A stretch of 64,000 nt of DNA from JBCCFW01 sp039029535. Its GTDB lineage: Bacteria; Acidobacteriota; JBCCFW01. Within the stretch, counting starts at the first letter, position 1, and each line of letters starts with the position of its first letter. This document shows, piece by piece, positions 1 through 7,556 of this stretch. The stretch lies in NCBI GenBank assembly GCA_039029535.1, contig JBCCFW010000017.1, positions 1 through 64,000 on the forward strand, read 5' to 3'. Under the pieces are notes generated by a model. The model saw only the letters and a list, made by a program, of their open reading frames with translations, had not been told where the DNA came from and ran no database searches. A program made the position numbers and the translations under genes.

Positions 1-485
1 AAGACCTCTACTACCGGCTCCAGGTCGTCGAGCTCCGGGTTCCGCCCCTGCGTGAGCGGCTCGAAGACCTGCCGGCCCTGGTCGAGTTCTTCCTCGACCT
101 TCACGCGGCCCGACTCCAACGCGATCGACCACGGGTGAGCGAGTCGGCGCTCGCCGCGCTGAGCGCGCAGGCCTGGAAGGGCAACGTCCGCGAGTTGGCC
201 AACGCCGTGGAGCGCGCGGTGCTGCTGGCCGACGAGGACGAGCTCGGTCCCTCCGACTTCGGGCTGGGCCCGGCCGAGGGGACGGAGGCTGGAGGCGCCG
301 CCCCGAGCGAGGCCGCCACCGGTGACCTCAAGGAGGCCGCACGGGCGGCTGCGGCGCAGGCCGAGCGACGGCTCATCACCGAGGCCCTCGAGGAGACCGG
401 CGGCAACGTCACGCGGGCCGCCGAGCGTCTCGGGCTCTCGCGACGGGGTCTTCAGCTCAAGATGAAGCAGCTCGACCTACGCTGA
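1..485 (+). CDS. Sigma-54-dependent transcriptional activator (NtrC family), C-terminal part
   Basis: Left-truncated by the window edge; the reading frame opens at base 3. It begins with DLYYRLQVVELRVPPLRER, the conserved stretch near the end of the AAA+ sigma-54 activation domain, followed by the lid segment (WKGNVRELANAVERAV) that closes such ATPase domains. An Ala-rich linker leads to a Fis-type helix-turn-helix at the C-terminus (ALEETGGNVTRAAERLGLSRRGLQLKMKQ). By family knowledge it hydrolyses ATP to open promoters bound by sigma-54 RNA polymerase. The N-terminal sensory or receiver domain is outside the window, so the signal is unknown. Confidence 0.93.
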   Translation, partial: DLYYRLQVVELRVPPLRERLEDLPALVEFFLDLHAARLQRDRPRVSESALAALSAQAWKGNVRELANAVERAVLLADEDELGPSDFGLGPAEGTEAGGAAPSEAATGDLKEAARAAAAQAERRLITEALEETGGNVTRAAERLGLSRRGLQLKMKQLDLR

Positions 486-608
486 GATCGCCTCTCACGT
501 CCGTTTCACGAGGCCCTCGGCAACGGGCGTCTTGCATGTCGTGGACGAGTGCATGACGATGGTCGGGCCTCGTTCGGGAGGGAGCCACGACGAGGCCGAG
601 GATCTCGG

Positions 609-1139
609 ATGTCCTTTGCCGACCCACGCAGCGCCATGGAGGCGAGCCCGCTCTTCGCCAACCTGTCAACGAAGGAGCTCGACGAGCTCATCGCCGCGGG
701 TTATGTCGCCGAGATCGAGCCGGGCCAAGTGTTGATGCGCGAGGGTGAGGTCGGTGACTCGGCCAGCCTCATGCTGCGCGGCGCGGCCGACGTCCTCAAG
801 AAGGGACAGGACGGCATCGACCACCACTGGGCGCGGGTCAATGCGGGTGAGGTGCTCGGCGAGATCGGCCTGCTGCTGGCCGAGGAGCGCACCGCCACCG
901 TCGTCGCCCGCGAGCACGTGCAGGTCCTGACCCTCACGCGGATGGCGCTCGATCGCCTGCTCGAGAGCGGCAGCCCGGCCGCCCGCAAGCTCCTCAAGAC
1001 CGTGGCGGTCACCATCGCCCGTCGTCAGCGCGACACGATGAAGCGTCTCGTCGGCATGCTCGACGACGCGAGCCAGACCACCGTCGACATGGACAGCCTC
1101 AAGGGCGACCTCGAGCGGGCCCTCGGCATCGAGCTCTAG
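609..1139 (+). CDS. Cyclic nucleotide-binding domain protein
   Basis: 176 aa from ATG 609; an in-frame ATG at 549 would add 20 residues of low-complexity sequence and is less likely. Residues about 10-120 form a cNMP-binding/Crp-like beta-roll: SPLFANLSTKELDELIAAG, then EPGQVLMREGEVGDS, then NAGEVLGEIGLLLAEERTATVVA. No DNA-binding HTH follows; the C-terminal 55 residues are helical and charged. It is therefore probably a stand-alone cNMP sensor rather than a Crp regulator. A class III nucleotide cyclase lies at 58706-60337, a possible but unproven source of ligand. The stop codon sits in a perfect inverted repeat. Confidence 0.85.
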   Translation: MSFADPRSAMEASPLFANLSTKELDELIAAGYVAEIEPGQVLMREGEVGDSASLMLRGAADVLKKGQDGIDHHWARVNAGEVLGEIGLLLAEERTATVVAREHVQVLTLTRMALDRLLESGSPAARKLLKTVAVTIARRQRDTMKRLVGMLDDASQTTVDMDSLKGDLERALGIEL

Positions 1140-1144
1140 CTCGA
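1129..1144. terminator. Inverted repeat across the stop codon of the cNMP-binding gene
   Basis: Perfect 7-bp arms (TCGAGCT and AGCTCGA) separated by 2 bp. The TAG stop at 1137-1139 straddles the centre. No U-tract follows. One of a series of stop-centred dyads in this window. Confidence 0.45.
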
Positions 1145-1149
1145 ACCCG

Positions 1150-1539
1150 TCAGTCGACCATGACCTGAGCCTCGACCAACACGTCGGACTCGAAGCTCAG
1201 GGCGAGGAACTTGGGGCTCGGGAAGAGACCCTCCTTCCCCAGGTGGTGCATCGTGTCGAAGCCTGAGCCCTTGAAGTAGCTCTTCGGCTCCGGCGGTCCG
1301 AGCAAGGCCGTCACCTCGTCGCGGGTCTTTCCCTTGAGTACGCCGCTGGCGAGCAGCTCGTCGACCATCTCGAGACGTCGTGTCGCCGTTCGGTCCATTC
1401 CCGTCGCGATCCACGTCGCCGAGTCGAAGGGCTGGCCGGTGGTCACCTGCGCCTGACGCTGGAGCAGCATGACGGCGACCAACACGAGGACCACGGAAGC
1501 GGCCGTGACCAGGAGGGCGCGTTTCGTCCGGGTCGTCAT
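1150..1539 (-). CDS. Membrane-anchored BamE/SmpA-like small protein
   Basis: 129 aa from the ATG at 1539. An N-terminal hydrophobic segment (about residues 7-27, ALLVTAASVVLVLVAVMLL) is followed by a periplasmic-type domain. Its motif VLKGKTRDEVTALLGPPEP resembles the G-x-T-x-x-x-V-x-x-x-L-G-x-P signature of the BamE/SmpA/OmlA fold. BamE proteins are outer-membrane assembly lipoproteins, but there is no lipobox Cys here and the context is unrelated to Bam, so the fold is the only claim. The gene lies 13 bp downstream of the MBL hydrolase gene and is probably the last gene of the leftward operon. Confidence 0.6.
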   Translation of the reverse strand: MTTRTKRALLVTAASVVLVLVAVMLLQRQAQVTTGQPFDSATWIATGMDRTATRRLEMVDELLASGVLKGKTRDEVTALLGPPEPKSYFKGSGFDTMHHLGKEGLFPSPKFLALSFESDVLVEAQVMVD

Positions 1540-1552
1540 CGGCGCAAGGGCC

Positions 1553-2293
1553 TCAGGCTCTCTCGACCCGCGAGCCGGCGACGACGTCCTCGCGTCCGTC
1601 GTCGAAGCGGACCCAGCACTTGCGACCACCGTCGTAGTCCTCGGCATCGACGAGCAGGGTCGCCGTCTTGGCGTAGGCCGAGCAGCGTGCCTCTCCGAGG
1701 GTCGCCAAGCCACGCCAGGCGCGGATGAAGGGGTTGGTCTCGTGCTCGCGACCGATGGTCGTCTCCTTGGCGTGACCCGGATGCACGGTCATCGCCTCGG
1801 GGAGCTTCATGAGCACCTTCATGATCGAGTGGTAGAGCTCGGCGAAGGTGCCGTGACCGGGTCCGCGCGTGCCGCCCACGCTGCCGGCGAACAAGGTGTC
1901 GCCGGTGAAGACCCGCTCGTCGTTGACCACGAAGTTGAGCTGACCGCGGGTGTGACCCGGCACGTGGAGACACTCGACGTGCAGGCTGCCCGTGTCGATG
2001 AACTGACGGTTCTTCAGCTCTTCGTCGATGACGGGGAAGAGGTCGCGCTCGGCAGCGTGGCCGCACACGCGGGCGCCGAACCGGTCGCGGAAGAGCCCTG
2101 CGTTCTCGACGTGGTCGGGGTGGTGGTGGGTCAGCAGCACGTGACTGATGTCGAGCTTCAGCTCGGAGATCCGAGCGAGGAGCGGCTCGGCTGGTGCGCC
2201 TGCGTCGATGATGACCCCGGTGCCCCCTTCGCGATCCGCGACCAGCCAGCTATTGGACAGCCAGCGGTCGTGCATGGAGCGATGGATGATCAC
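1553..2293 (-). CDS. MBL-fold metallo-hydrolase, glyoxalase II-like
   Basis: 246 aa from GTG 2293. That start overlaps the TGA of the upstream MFS gene and is preceded by a good Shine-Dalgarno (CAGGAGGCC), so the two are translationally coupled. The zinc-binding motif THHHPDHVENA (HxHxDH), the later GHTRGQLNF, the FTGDTLF aspartate and the HPGH histidine complete the binuclear metal site of the beta-lactamase fold. The layout is that of hydroxyacylglutathione hydrolase-type thioesterases. The C-terminal part (about residues 200-246) is not the standard glyoxalase II substrate-binding domain, so the thioester substrate is uncertain. Confidence 0.88.
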   Translation of the reverse strand: MIIHRSMHDRWLSNSWLVADREGGTGVIIDAGAPAEPLLARISELKLDISHVLLTHHHPDHVENAGLFRDRFGARVCGHAAERDLFPVIDEELKNRQFIDTGSLHVECLHVPGHTRGQLNFVVNDERVFTGDTLFAGSVGGTRGPGHGTFAELYHSIMKVLMKLPEAMTVHPGHAKETTIGREHETNPFIRAWRGLATLGEARCSAYAKTATLLVDAEDYDGGRKCWVRFDDGREDVVAGSRVERA

Positions 2294-3552
2294 GTGGCCT
2301 CCTGCGTCGGTCCGCCGCCTTGGACTCGTGCCACCAGGACGAGGCCGGCGAAGAAGAAGAAAACGAGACAGGCGATGGCGGCCCGCTGGCCGGCCCCGCT
2401 GCTGCTCACGACTGCAAACACCAAGGTACCCAAGGGGGCGGCCGTCTTTCCACACAGGGCATAGAGACCGAAGAACTCGTCCTCCCGTCCCGAGGGGACG
2501 AAACTCGCCATGAAGGCACGGCTGGCGGACTGCACCGAGCCCAGTCCGAGCCCTGCGATGACGCAGGCGGTCCAGAACAGCGTCAGGCTCTCGGCGAAGA
2601 CGAAGATGGTGCCGGTCGTCGCCCAGAGCGTGAGGGCGAGCATGACCACGCGCTTCGGTCCCCAGGAGTCGGTCGGCTTGGCCAACAGCAGCGCGCCGAT
2701 CAGGGCCGAGCCCTGGACCAGGAAGAAGAGCTTCACCACGTCGGCGAGCTCGAGCCCGAAGGTCTGCCGGGCGATGGGGCCCGAGTAGTAGATCGCCGCG
2801 TTCACGCCGTTGACGTAGACGAAGTAGGCGATGAGGAAGCGCTTGAGCTGGACGTGACCCGCGAGCTCCTTCAGCAGCTTCACGACCTCGCGCCAGCCGT
2901 GGCGCGCCGCCGACGGGACCGACATCTCGCGTCGTCCGCCGGTGCCGAGGAAGTGGAGGGCCGGGAGACCGAAGCCGCCGAAGAAGATGGCCACGAGGAG
3001 CCAGACGTCGTCGTGGCGACCCACCAGCACGAGCGGTAGGGCGGTGGCCAGGCCGACCATCGAGCCGACGTACCCGAAGCCGAAGCCCCAGGCCGACACC
3101 CGGCCGATGCGGTTCGCCGGCACGAGGTCGGGGAGGTAGGCGTTGTAGAAGACGATCGCCCCCTCCATCGCGAAGTTGGCCACGATGAAGAGGAGGCAGC
3201 CCCAGGCGACGTCACCGACCTCGATGGTCGTGAAGAGCGTGACCGTGAGCACGGAGAGGAGCGTGTAGGCCGTCAGCAGGAGGCGCCGTGCCCCGGACAT
3301 GTCGGCGATGGCACCCATGATGGGCGAGCTGATCGCGACCATCCCGGCCGACACCGCGAGGCCGATGCCCCACCAGAAGTCCCCGCGTCCGTCGCCGTTC
3401 CCGACCACGGTCTGCGTGTAGTACGCCCCGAAGACCGCCGCCGGGATGACCGCGGAGTAGACGGAGTTCGCGAAGTCGTAGGTGCACCACGCGACGATGC
3501 GCTCCCAGGCGGGGCGGGCAGCAGCACGAGGGGGGGCGGGGGTCTCGCTCAC
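2290..3552 (-). CDS. MFS transporter, UMF1/Atg22-like family
   Basis: 420 aa with GTG start at 3552 and about 12 predicted membrane segments. The N-terminal signature WCTYDFANSVYSAVI matches the YDFANS motif of UMF1-family (Atg22-like) permeases. A second hallmark is the conserved MGAIADMSGARR loop between TM2 and TM3. The family exports or imports small metabolites such as amino acids; the substrate cannot be read from the sequence. It leads the operon with the MBL hydrolase and the BamE-like protein, and is transcribed away from the cytochrome gene. Confidence 0.87.
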   Translation of the reverse strand: MSETPAPPRAAARPAWERIVAWCTYDFANSVYSAVIPAAVFGAYYTQTVVGNGDGRGDFWWGIGLAVSAGMVAISSPIMGAIADMSGARRLLLTAYTLLSVLTVTLFTTIEVGDVAWGCLLFIVANFAMEGAIVFYNAYLPDLVPANRIGRVSAWGFGFGYVGSMVGLATALPLVLVGRHDDVWLLVAIFFGGFGLPALHFLGTGGRREMSVPSAARHGWREVVKLLKELAGHVQLKRFLIAYFVYVNGVNAAIYYSGPIARQTFGLELADVVKLFFLVQGSALIGALLLAKPTDSWGPKRVVMLALTLWATTGTIFVFAESLTLFWTACVIAGLGLGSVQSASRAFMASFVPSGREDEFFGLYALCGKTAAPLGTLVFAVVSSSGAGQRAAIACLVFFFFAGLVLVARVQGGGPTQEAT

Positions 3553-3585
3553 GTCTGCTTCATTCCCACGTCCCAGTGACCGATG

Positions 3586-3610
3586 CCCTGGGAAGATCCG
3601 GTTCCCAGGG
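3586..3610. promoter_or_regulatory. Perfect 9-bp inverted repeat between divergent genes
   Basis: Arms CCCTGGGAA (3586-3594) and TTCCCAGGG (3602-3610) with a 7-nt spacer. It lies 34 bp upstream of the MFS start and 134 bp upstream of the cytochrome start. Could be an operator for a dimeric regulator or a leader hairpin. Confidence 0.45.
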
Positions 3611-3743
3611 ATTGGGCTGGGTCATTTCGACACGTCCGATCGGCGTGACGAACGGGGTCTTGAGACCTTCAGGAGTGGCTGGAACTATATCTCAGCATCG
3701 AAACGGGCCCGTGGCGGGTCTGGGCTCCGTCACGGCGTCACAC

Positions 3744-6161
3744 ATGAGTCATCGCTCCCTCTCACGCTCAGCCCTCGCTCTCCTCCTGGTCGGAGTGATT
3801 CTCTGCCTCGCGGGCTCGCGTCTCCTGGCCGGTGAGCCCCTGGGCATCCTGCTCCCCGGAACGCAGCCGAACGACGGCACGGGTGATCCGGACTTCCCCG
3901 AGTTCTTGAACGAGCGTCAGCCGGGGATGCTCAAGGATGTCCGCGAGTGCGTGCCCTGTCACGTCGAGACGACGCAGCCCTCCACGGAAGAGGAGGTCTG
4001 GTGGATCGGTCACACCTGGCAGGGCTCGATGATGGCCAACGCGGCTCGCGATCCGATGTTCTGGGCCGCGCTCGACATCGCCAACCAGGATGACGCAGCG
4101 CTGGGCGACGTCGACATCGGCGACTTCTGCTTGCGCTGTCACGTGCCGTCGGCCTGGTACGAGGGCCGCTCCCACTGCGACACGCCTTACGGCGAGATGT
4201 TCGACGGCGCCTGCATCACGGGCGAGTTCCACGAGCCCGGTGACGACACCGAGGGCATCACTTGCCACTTCTGTCATCGGATGTATGACGCGAGCAACCC
4301 GCCGAACATCGATCACTTCGAAGATCCGAACGCGCCTTACGTCGGCAACGCCCAGATCTACCTCGCGCTCGACCCGGACGAGATCCGTGGTCCCTACGAC
4401 GACGCGCAGACTTTCTTCCATCCGTGGACGCAGGATCAGCTCTTCCTGAGCCCGCAGCTCTGCGGCCAGTGTCATCAGGTCACCAACCCGCTGCTCAACC
4501 GCGTCGACCCCGACACCGGCGCCGACCTCGGCTACCTCATGCCCATCGAGCGCACCTACAGCGAGTGGCAGCAGAGCGTGTACTCCGACGAGTTCGGAGC
4601 CGACTACACGACCTGTCAGCAGTGCCACATGCCCGAGGTCGACATCGACGGTGATGGGAACCCCGATCCGGCGCGCGCCTGCCGCTTCGACGTCGAAGAA
4701 CGTGGTCCCGGTGGGACGTACCCCGGTGAGGTCCGAAACCACGGCTTCATCGGCGCCAACGCCTGGATGCTCGGCGTCATCCTCGAGGAGTACGGCTTCG
4801 ACCTCGAGCGCGAAGCGCAGCTCGTCGCGGGTGTCGAGCGTTCTCTCGACCTGCTCCGTAACCGGACCGCCGACCTCACGATGACCGCGCCGGCGACCGT
4901 GCAGGCCGGAGACGACCTGGCCGTCGACGTGCGAGTCGTCAACCAAACGGGTCACAAGCTGCCGACGGGCTATCCCGAGGGTCGCCGGATGTTCCTCAAC
5001 GTGCGAGCGGGCGTCGACACCAATGGTGACGGTGAGCTGACGCCCGACGAGGTGGCGACCGAGCTCGGTTACTGGAACCCGGAGACGGGTGACCTCGACG
5101 AAGGTGGGACCAAGGTCTACGAGCTGGAGATCGGCGTCTTCAACCTCAACGGCACGGGCGAGTGCGATCACCTCGACCCCTTGGGGCAGAAGGTCTTCCA
5201 CTTCGTGCGCAACAACTGCATCACGCACGACAACCGCATCCCACCGCTGGGCTTCGTGCCCGACGCCGAGACGGCGCCGGTGGGCTACACCTACCCCGAC
5301 AACCCGATGATGCCGGGCACCCTCGCCAACTACGACGACACTGCCATCAGCCTGCCCATTCCCGACGTGCTCTCCGGCGAGATCCTCGTCGAGTCGCGCT
5401 TCTTCTACCAAACCACGTCGAAGGAATACATCGAGTTCCTCCTGCGCGAGAACCGCAGCACCTGCGACCCGCGCGACGGACGCAACGTCGAGGATCCCGA
5501 CGACGATCCCAGCGACGACTGCGACCCCACGGTCGAGGATCCCCGACCGAACCGCAGCGAGAAGCTCTACGACATGTGGGAGCGGCACGGACGCAGCGCG
5601 CCGGTGCTCGTGGCCATCGACTCGGCCACCGTCGACGTGACGCCGGCGCCGACGGGTGGCTGCTGCTTCGGCAGCAACTGCTACGACGGCTGGATCCGGG
5701 GTCAGTGCGAAGCGGAGCTCGGCACCTACCAGGGTGACGACTCGACCTGCGGAGGCGTGGTCTGCATCGGCAGCTTCGACCCGCGGCCCGGTGAGGCGTC
5801 CCACGGTGACGCCGGCTCGCCGGCGTTGCGGGTCGTCGACCATGCCGAGGACGGCCGCATCACCTTCGACTACACGCCGGCCTGTGACGCGTCGGACCAT
5901 GCCGTGGTCTGGGGCCGCCTACCCGACCTGCGGACTCCTGCTCCCTACCAGGGCTTCACCTGCGGCTTTGGCGTCAACGGGCGCGCGAGCCTCCAGCCGC
6001 CGCTGGAGGAGGACCTGGTCTTCTTCCTCGTCGTCGGACGCTCGCCTGGAAGCGAGGGCTCCTACGGTCAGAGCTCGGCAGGTGACGAGCGACCGGAGGC
6101 CGTGGCGCTCGCGCCCTGCGACCTCATCCAGCAACCCGGGCCCTCTTGCGACGGGACCTGA
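3744..6161 (+). CDS. Secreted multiheme cytochrome c (five CXXCH) with C-terminal surface module
   Basis: 805 aa from the ATG at 3744, chosen because it opens directly into a signal peptide (residues 1-30, SRSALALLLVGVILCLAG). Five heme c motifs are seen: CVPCH (69-73), CLRCH (129-133), CHFCH (174-178), CGQCH (240-244) and CQQCH (291-295), with many extra His for axial ligation. Residues about 370-640 are a beta-rich domain containing GHKLPTGYPEGRR, a motif common after multiheme domains. The tail holds a Cys-rich insert (GGCCFGSNCYDGW...CGGVVC) and a beta-sandwich-like end resembling other exported proteins here. Likely a periplasmic or surface electron-transfer protein or oxidoreductase; no partner redox gene is adjacent. 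Confidence 0.9.
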   Translation: MSHRSLSRSALALLLVGVILCLAGSRLLAGEPLGILLPGTQPNDGTGDPDFPEFLNERQPGMLKDVRECVPCHVETTQPSTEEEVWWIGHTWQGSMMANAARDPMFWAALDIANQDDAALGDVDIGDFCLRCHVPSAWYEGRSHCDTPYGEMFDGACITGEFHEPGDDTEGITCHFCHRMYDASNPPNIDHFEDPNAPYVGNAQIYLALDPDEIRGPYDDAQTFFHPWTQDQLFLSPQLCGQCHQVTNPLLNRVDPDTGADLGYLMPIERTYSEWQQSVYSDEFGADYTTCQQCHMPEVDIDGDGNPDPARACRFDVEERGPGGTYPGEVRNHGFIGANAWMLGVILEEYGFDLEREAQLVAGVERSLDLLRNRTADLTMTAPATVQAGDDLAVDVRVVNQTGHKLPTGYPEGRRMFLNVRAGVDTNGDGELTPDEVATELGYWNPETGDLDEGGTKVYELEIGVFNLNGTGECDHLDPLGQKVFHFVRNNCITHDNRIPPLGFVPDAETAPVGYTYPDNPMMPGTLANYDDTAISLPIPDVLSGEILVESRFFYQTTSKEYIEFLLRENRSTCDPRDGRNVEDPDDDPSDDCDPTVEDPRPNRSEKLYDMWERHGRSAPVLVAIDSATVDVTPAPTGGCCFGSNCYDGWIRGQCEAELGTYQGDDSTCGGVVCIGSFDPRPGEASHGDAGSPALRVVDHAEDGRITFDYTPACDASDHAVVWGRLPDLRTPAPYQGFTCGFGVNGRASLQPPLEEDLVFFLVVGRSPGSEGSYGQSSAGDERPEAVALAPCDLIQQPGPSCDGT

Positions 6162-6171
6162 GTCAGCTCAG
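6158..6171. terminator. Short hairpin spanning convergent stop codons
   Basis: CTGAG-TCAG-CTCAG includes the TGA of the cytochrome gene and the stop of the convergent ogt-like gene. A 5-bp stem; partly an automatic consequence of facing TGA/TCA codons. Confidence 0.3.
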
Positions 6172-6680
6172 ATCGAGACGCCCTCGTGACGGAGCAAGCG
6201 CTCCTTCACGGCGATCCCTCCGGCGTAGCCCGTCAGCTTCCCCGTGCTGCCGATGACGCGGTGGCAGGGGACGATGAGCCAGATGGGGTTGGCGCCGTTG
6301 GCCGCGCCGACCGCCCGTGCCGAGCCTGGACGTCCGAGCTGCTCGGCCAGGGTGCCGTAGGTGGTCGTCCTGCCAGCCGGGATCGTGAGGAGGGCTTCCC
6401 ACACCTCACGCTGGAAGCTCGTCCCACGGGGGCGGAGGTCGACGTCGAAGTCGTCGCGCTCGCCCTCGAAGTACTCGGTGAGCTGAGCCTGAAGACGCGC
6501 CGCGTCGGTCGAGAGCGTGGCGCCCCGGTGTCGGTTCCTCTCGTCCTCGCTGACGTCGAGGGTCATCGCGGCCAGGCCGCCCGCGTCGTCGAAACGACAC
6601 AGGGTCGGGCCGATCGGCGTGTCGAGAAGCTCCGGCTCGCGGAGAGGGTCGGTGGTGGGGGACAGCCAGCGAGGGGACAT
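6168..6680 (-). CDS. ogt: Methylated-DNA--protein-cysteine methyltransferase (Ogt-type)
   Basis: 170 aa from ATG 6680. Suicide repair enzyme that moves the methyl of O6-methylguanine to its own cysteine. The active site is seen as WLIVPCHRVIGSTGKLTGYAGG (PCHRV with the acceptor Cys). It is preceded by the DNA-binding helix region with GTSFQREVWEALLTIPAGRTTTYGTLA. The N-terminal about 80 residues form the ribonuclease-H-like domain found in Ogt/Ada-C. No Ada metal-binding domain. It ends against the cytochrome gene tail to tail. Confidence 0.95.
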   Translation of the reverse strand: MSPRWLSPTTDPLREPELLDTPIGPTLCRFDDAGGLAAMTLDVSEDERNRHRGATLSTDAARLQAQLTEYFEGERDDFDVDLRPRGTSFQREVWEALLTIPAGRTTTYGTLAEQLGRPGSARAVGAANGANPIWLIVPCHRVIGSTGKLTGYAGGIAVKERLLRHEGVSI

Positions 6681-6942
6681 CGATCGCGTCTCCTCGCTGA
6701 GCTTGGCGGACGCGAGCTCGCCCTGGCAAGCACGGGAGGAGTGACCGGTGGAGGTGATCGCAGGTTGCGAACACCCCCACCGGGCGGGAGAACCCAGAGC
6801 GGGGTCAGCCTCTCCGGCTGCTCCCTGAACGACGCCGCGGGCCGAAGAGGAGGGATGCGCTGCAGTCGACCCCCGTCGCCGTCTGTTCACTCAGACGCGC
6901 CAAGCGATCGGACGTGACGCGTCGAGCGAAAAGAACTTCCGG

Positions 6943-6954
6943 GCTCAGGTGAGC
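6943..6954. terminator. Short inverted repeat at the mscL stop codon
   Basis: GCTCA-GG-TGAGC; the mscL stop (complement of 6945-6947) lies in one arm. Weak alone; listed as part of the stop-centred series. Confidence 0.25.
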
Positions 6955-7388
6955 TCGATGGTGCAGTAGCCGCAGCGGGTCGCCTTGATGGGCACCTCCA
7001 GCAGGCACTCGCCGCACTCCTTCGTCGTCGGCTCGGCCGGGGCCTCCTCCTCCTCGCCCTGGAGCCGGTTCATGACCTTGATGGCGAAGAAGATCGCGGC
7101 GGCGATGATCAGGAAGTTGATGCCGGCGTCGATGAAGATGCCGTAGTTGAGCGTCGCGACTCCGGCCTCCTTGGCGGCATCGAGGGTGGCGAACTCACCG
7201 TCGCCGAGGACGATGAACTTGTTGGAGAAGTCGACGCCACCGGTGAGCTTTCCCACGACCGGCATGATCACGTCGGCCACCAGGGAACTGACGATCTTGC
7301 CGAAGGCGCCGCCCATGACGACGCCGACGGCCATGTCGACGACGTTGCCGCGCATGGCGAACTTCGTGAATTCCTCGAACATGCTCAT
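6945..7388 (-). CDS. mscL: Large-conductance mechanosensitive channel
   Basis: 147 aa. It begins FEEFTKFAMRGNVVDMAVGVVMGGAFGKIV, the family N-terminal helix and pore-lining TM1. TM2 is at about residues 85-107 (GIFIDAGINFLIIAAAIFFAI). The channel opens under membrane tension to release solutes during osmotic downshock. The C-terminal tail is unusual: it carries two CxxC-type pairs (CGECLLEVPIKATRCGYC) that look like a small cytoplasmic zinc ribbon, a variant seen in some MscL proteins. ATG 7388 follows a GGAG ribosome site by 10 nt; a second ATG is two codons in. Stand-alone gene. Confidence 0.97.
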   Translation of the reverse strand: MSMFEEFTKFAMRGNVVDMAVGVVMGGAFGKIVSSLVADVIMPVVGKLTGGVDFSNKFIVLGDGEFATLDAAKEAGVATLNYGIFIDAGINFLIIAAAIFFAIKVMNRLQGEEEEAPAEPTTKECGECLLEVPIKATRCGYCTIELT

Positions 7389-7489
7389 TGCGAGAGTCTC
7401 CAGCCGCCGGGCGGACCTGCCCGACTCGAAACGGCGGCGGAGGATGCCACCGACCGGCTGAGCCTTCCAAGCGACATGAGCACGCGAAA

Positions 7490-7528
7490 ACGACGGAGCG
7501 CCGCGTCTTCACGCACGCGCTCCGTCGT
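7490..7528 (-). terminator. Intrinsic terminator of the glycine-rich protein gene
   Basis: Perfect 12-bp stem (7490-7501 with 7517-7528) and a 15-nt loop. On the minus strand it is followed by a short U-tract (four T). It lies 29 nt beyond the stop of the leftward gene ending at 7557. A second GC-rich hairpin (GAGCCC 7531-7536 with GGGCTC 7547-7552) sits between the stop and this stem. Confidence 0.75.
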
Positions 7529-7556
7529 CTGAGCCCCTCGAGGGACGGGCTCGGGG

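Noticed and set aside
549..608. N-terminal extension of the cNMP-binding protein
   Set aside because: Arg/Gly-rich 20 residues outside the domain; the internal ATG at 609 gives a normal start.
3768..5900. 710-codon open frame antisense to the cytochrome gene
   Set aside because: Val/Asp/Arg-rich composition typical of a GC-rich antisense shadow; the plus strand has signal peptide and five heme motifs.
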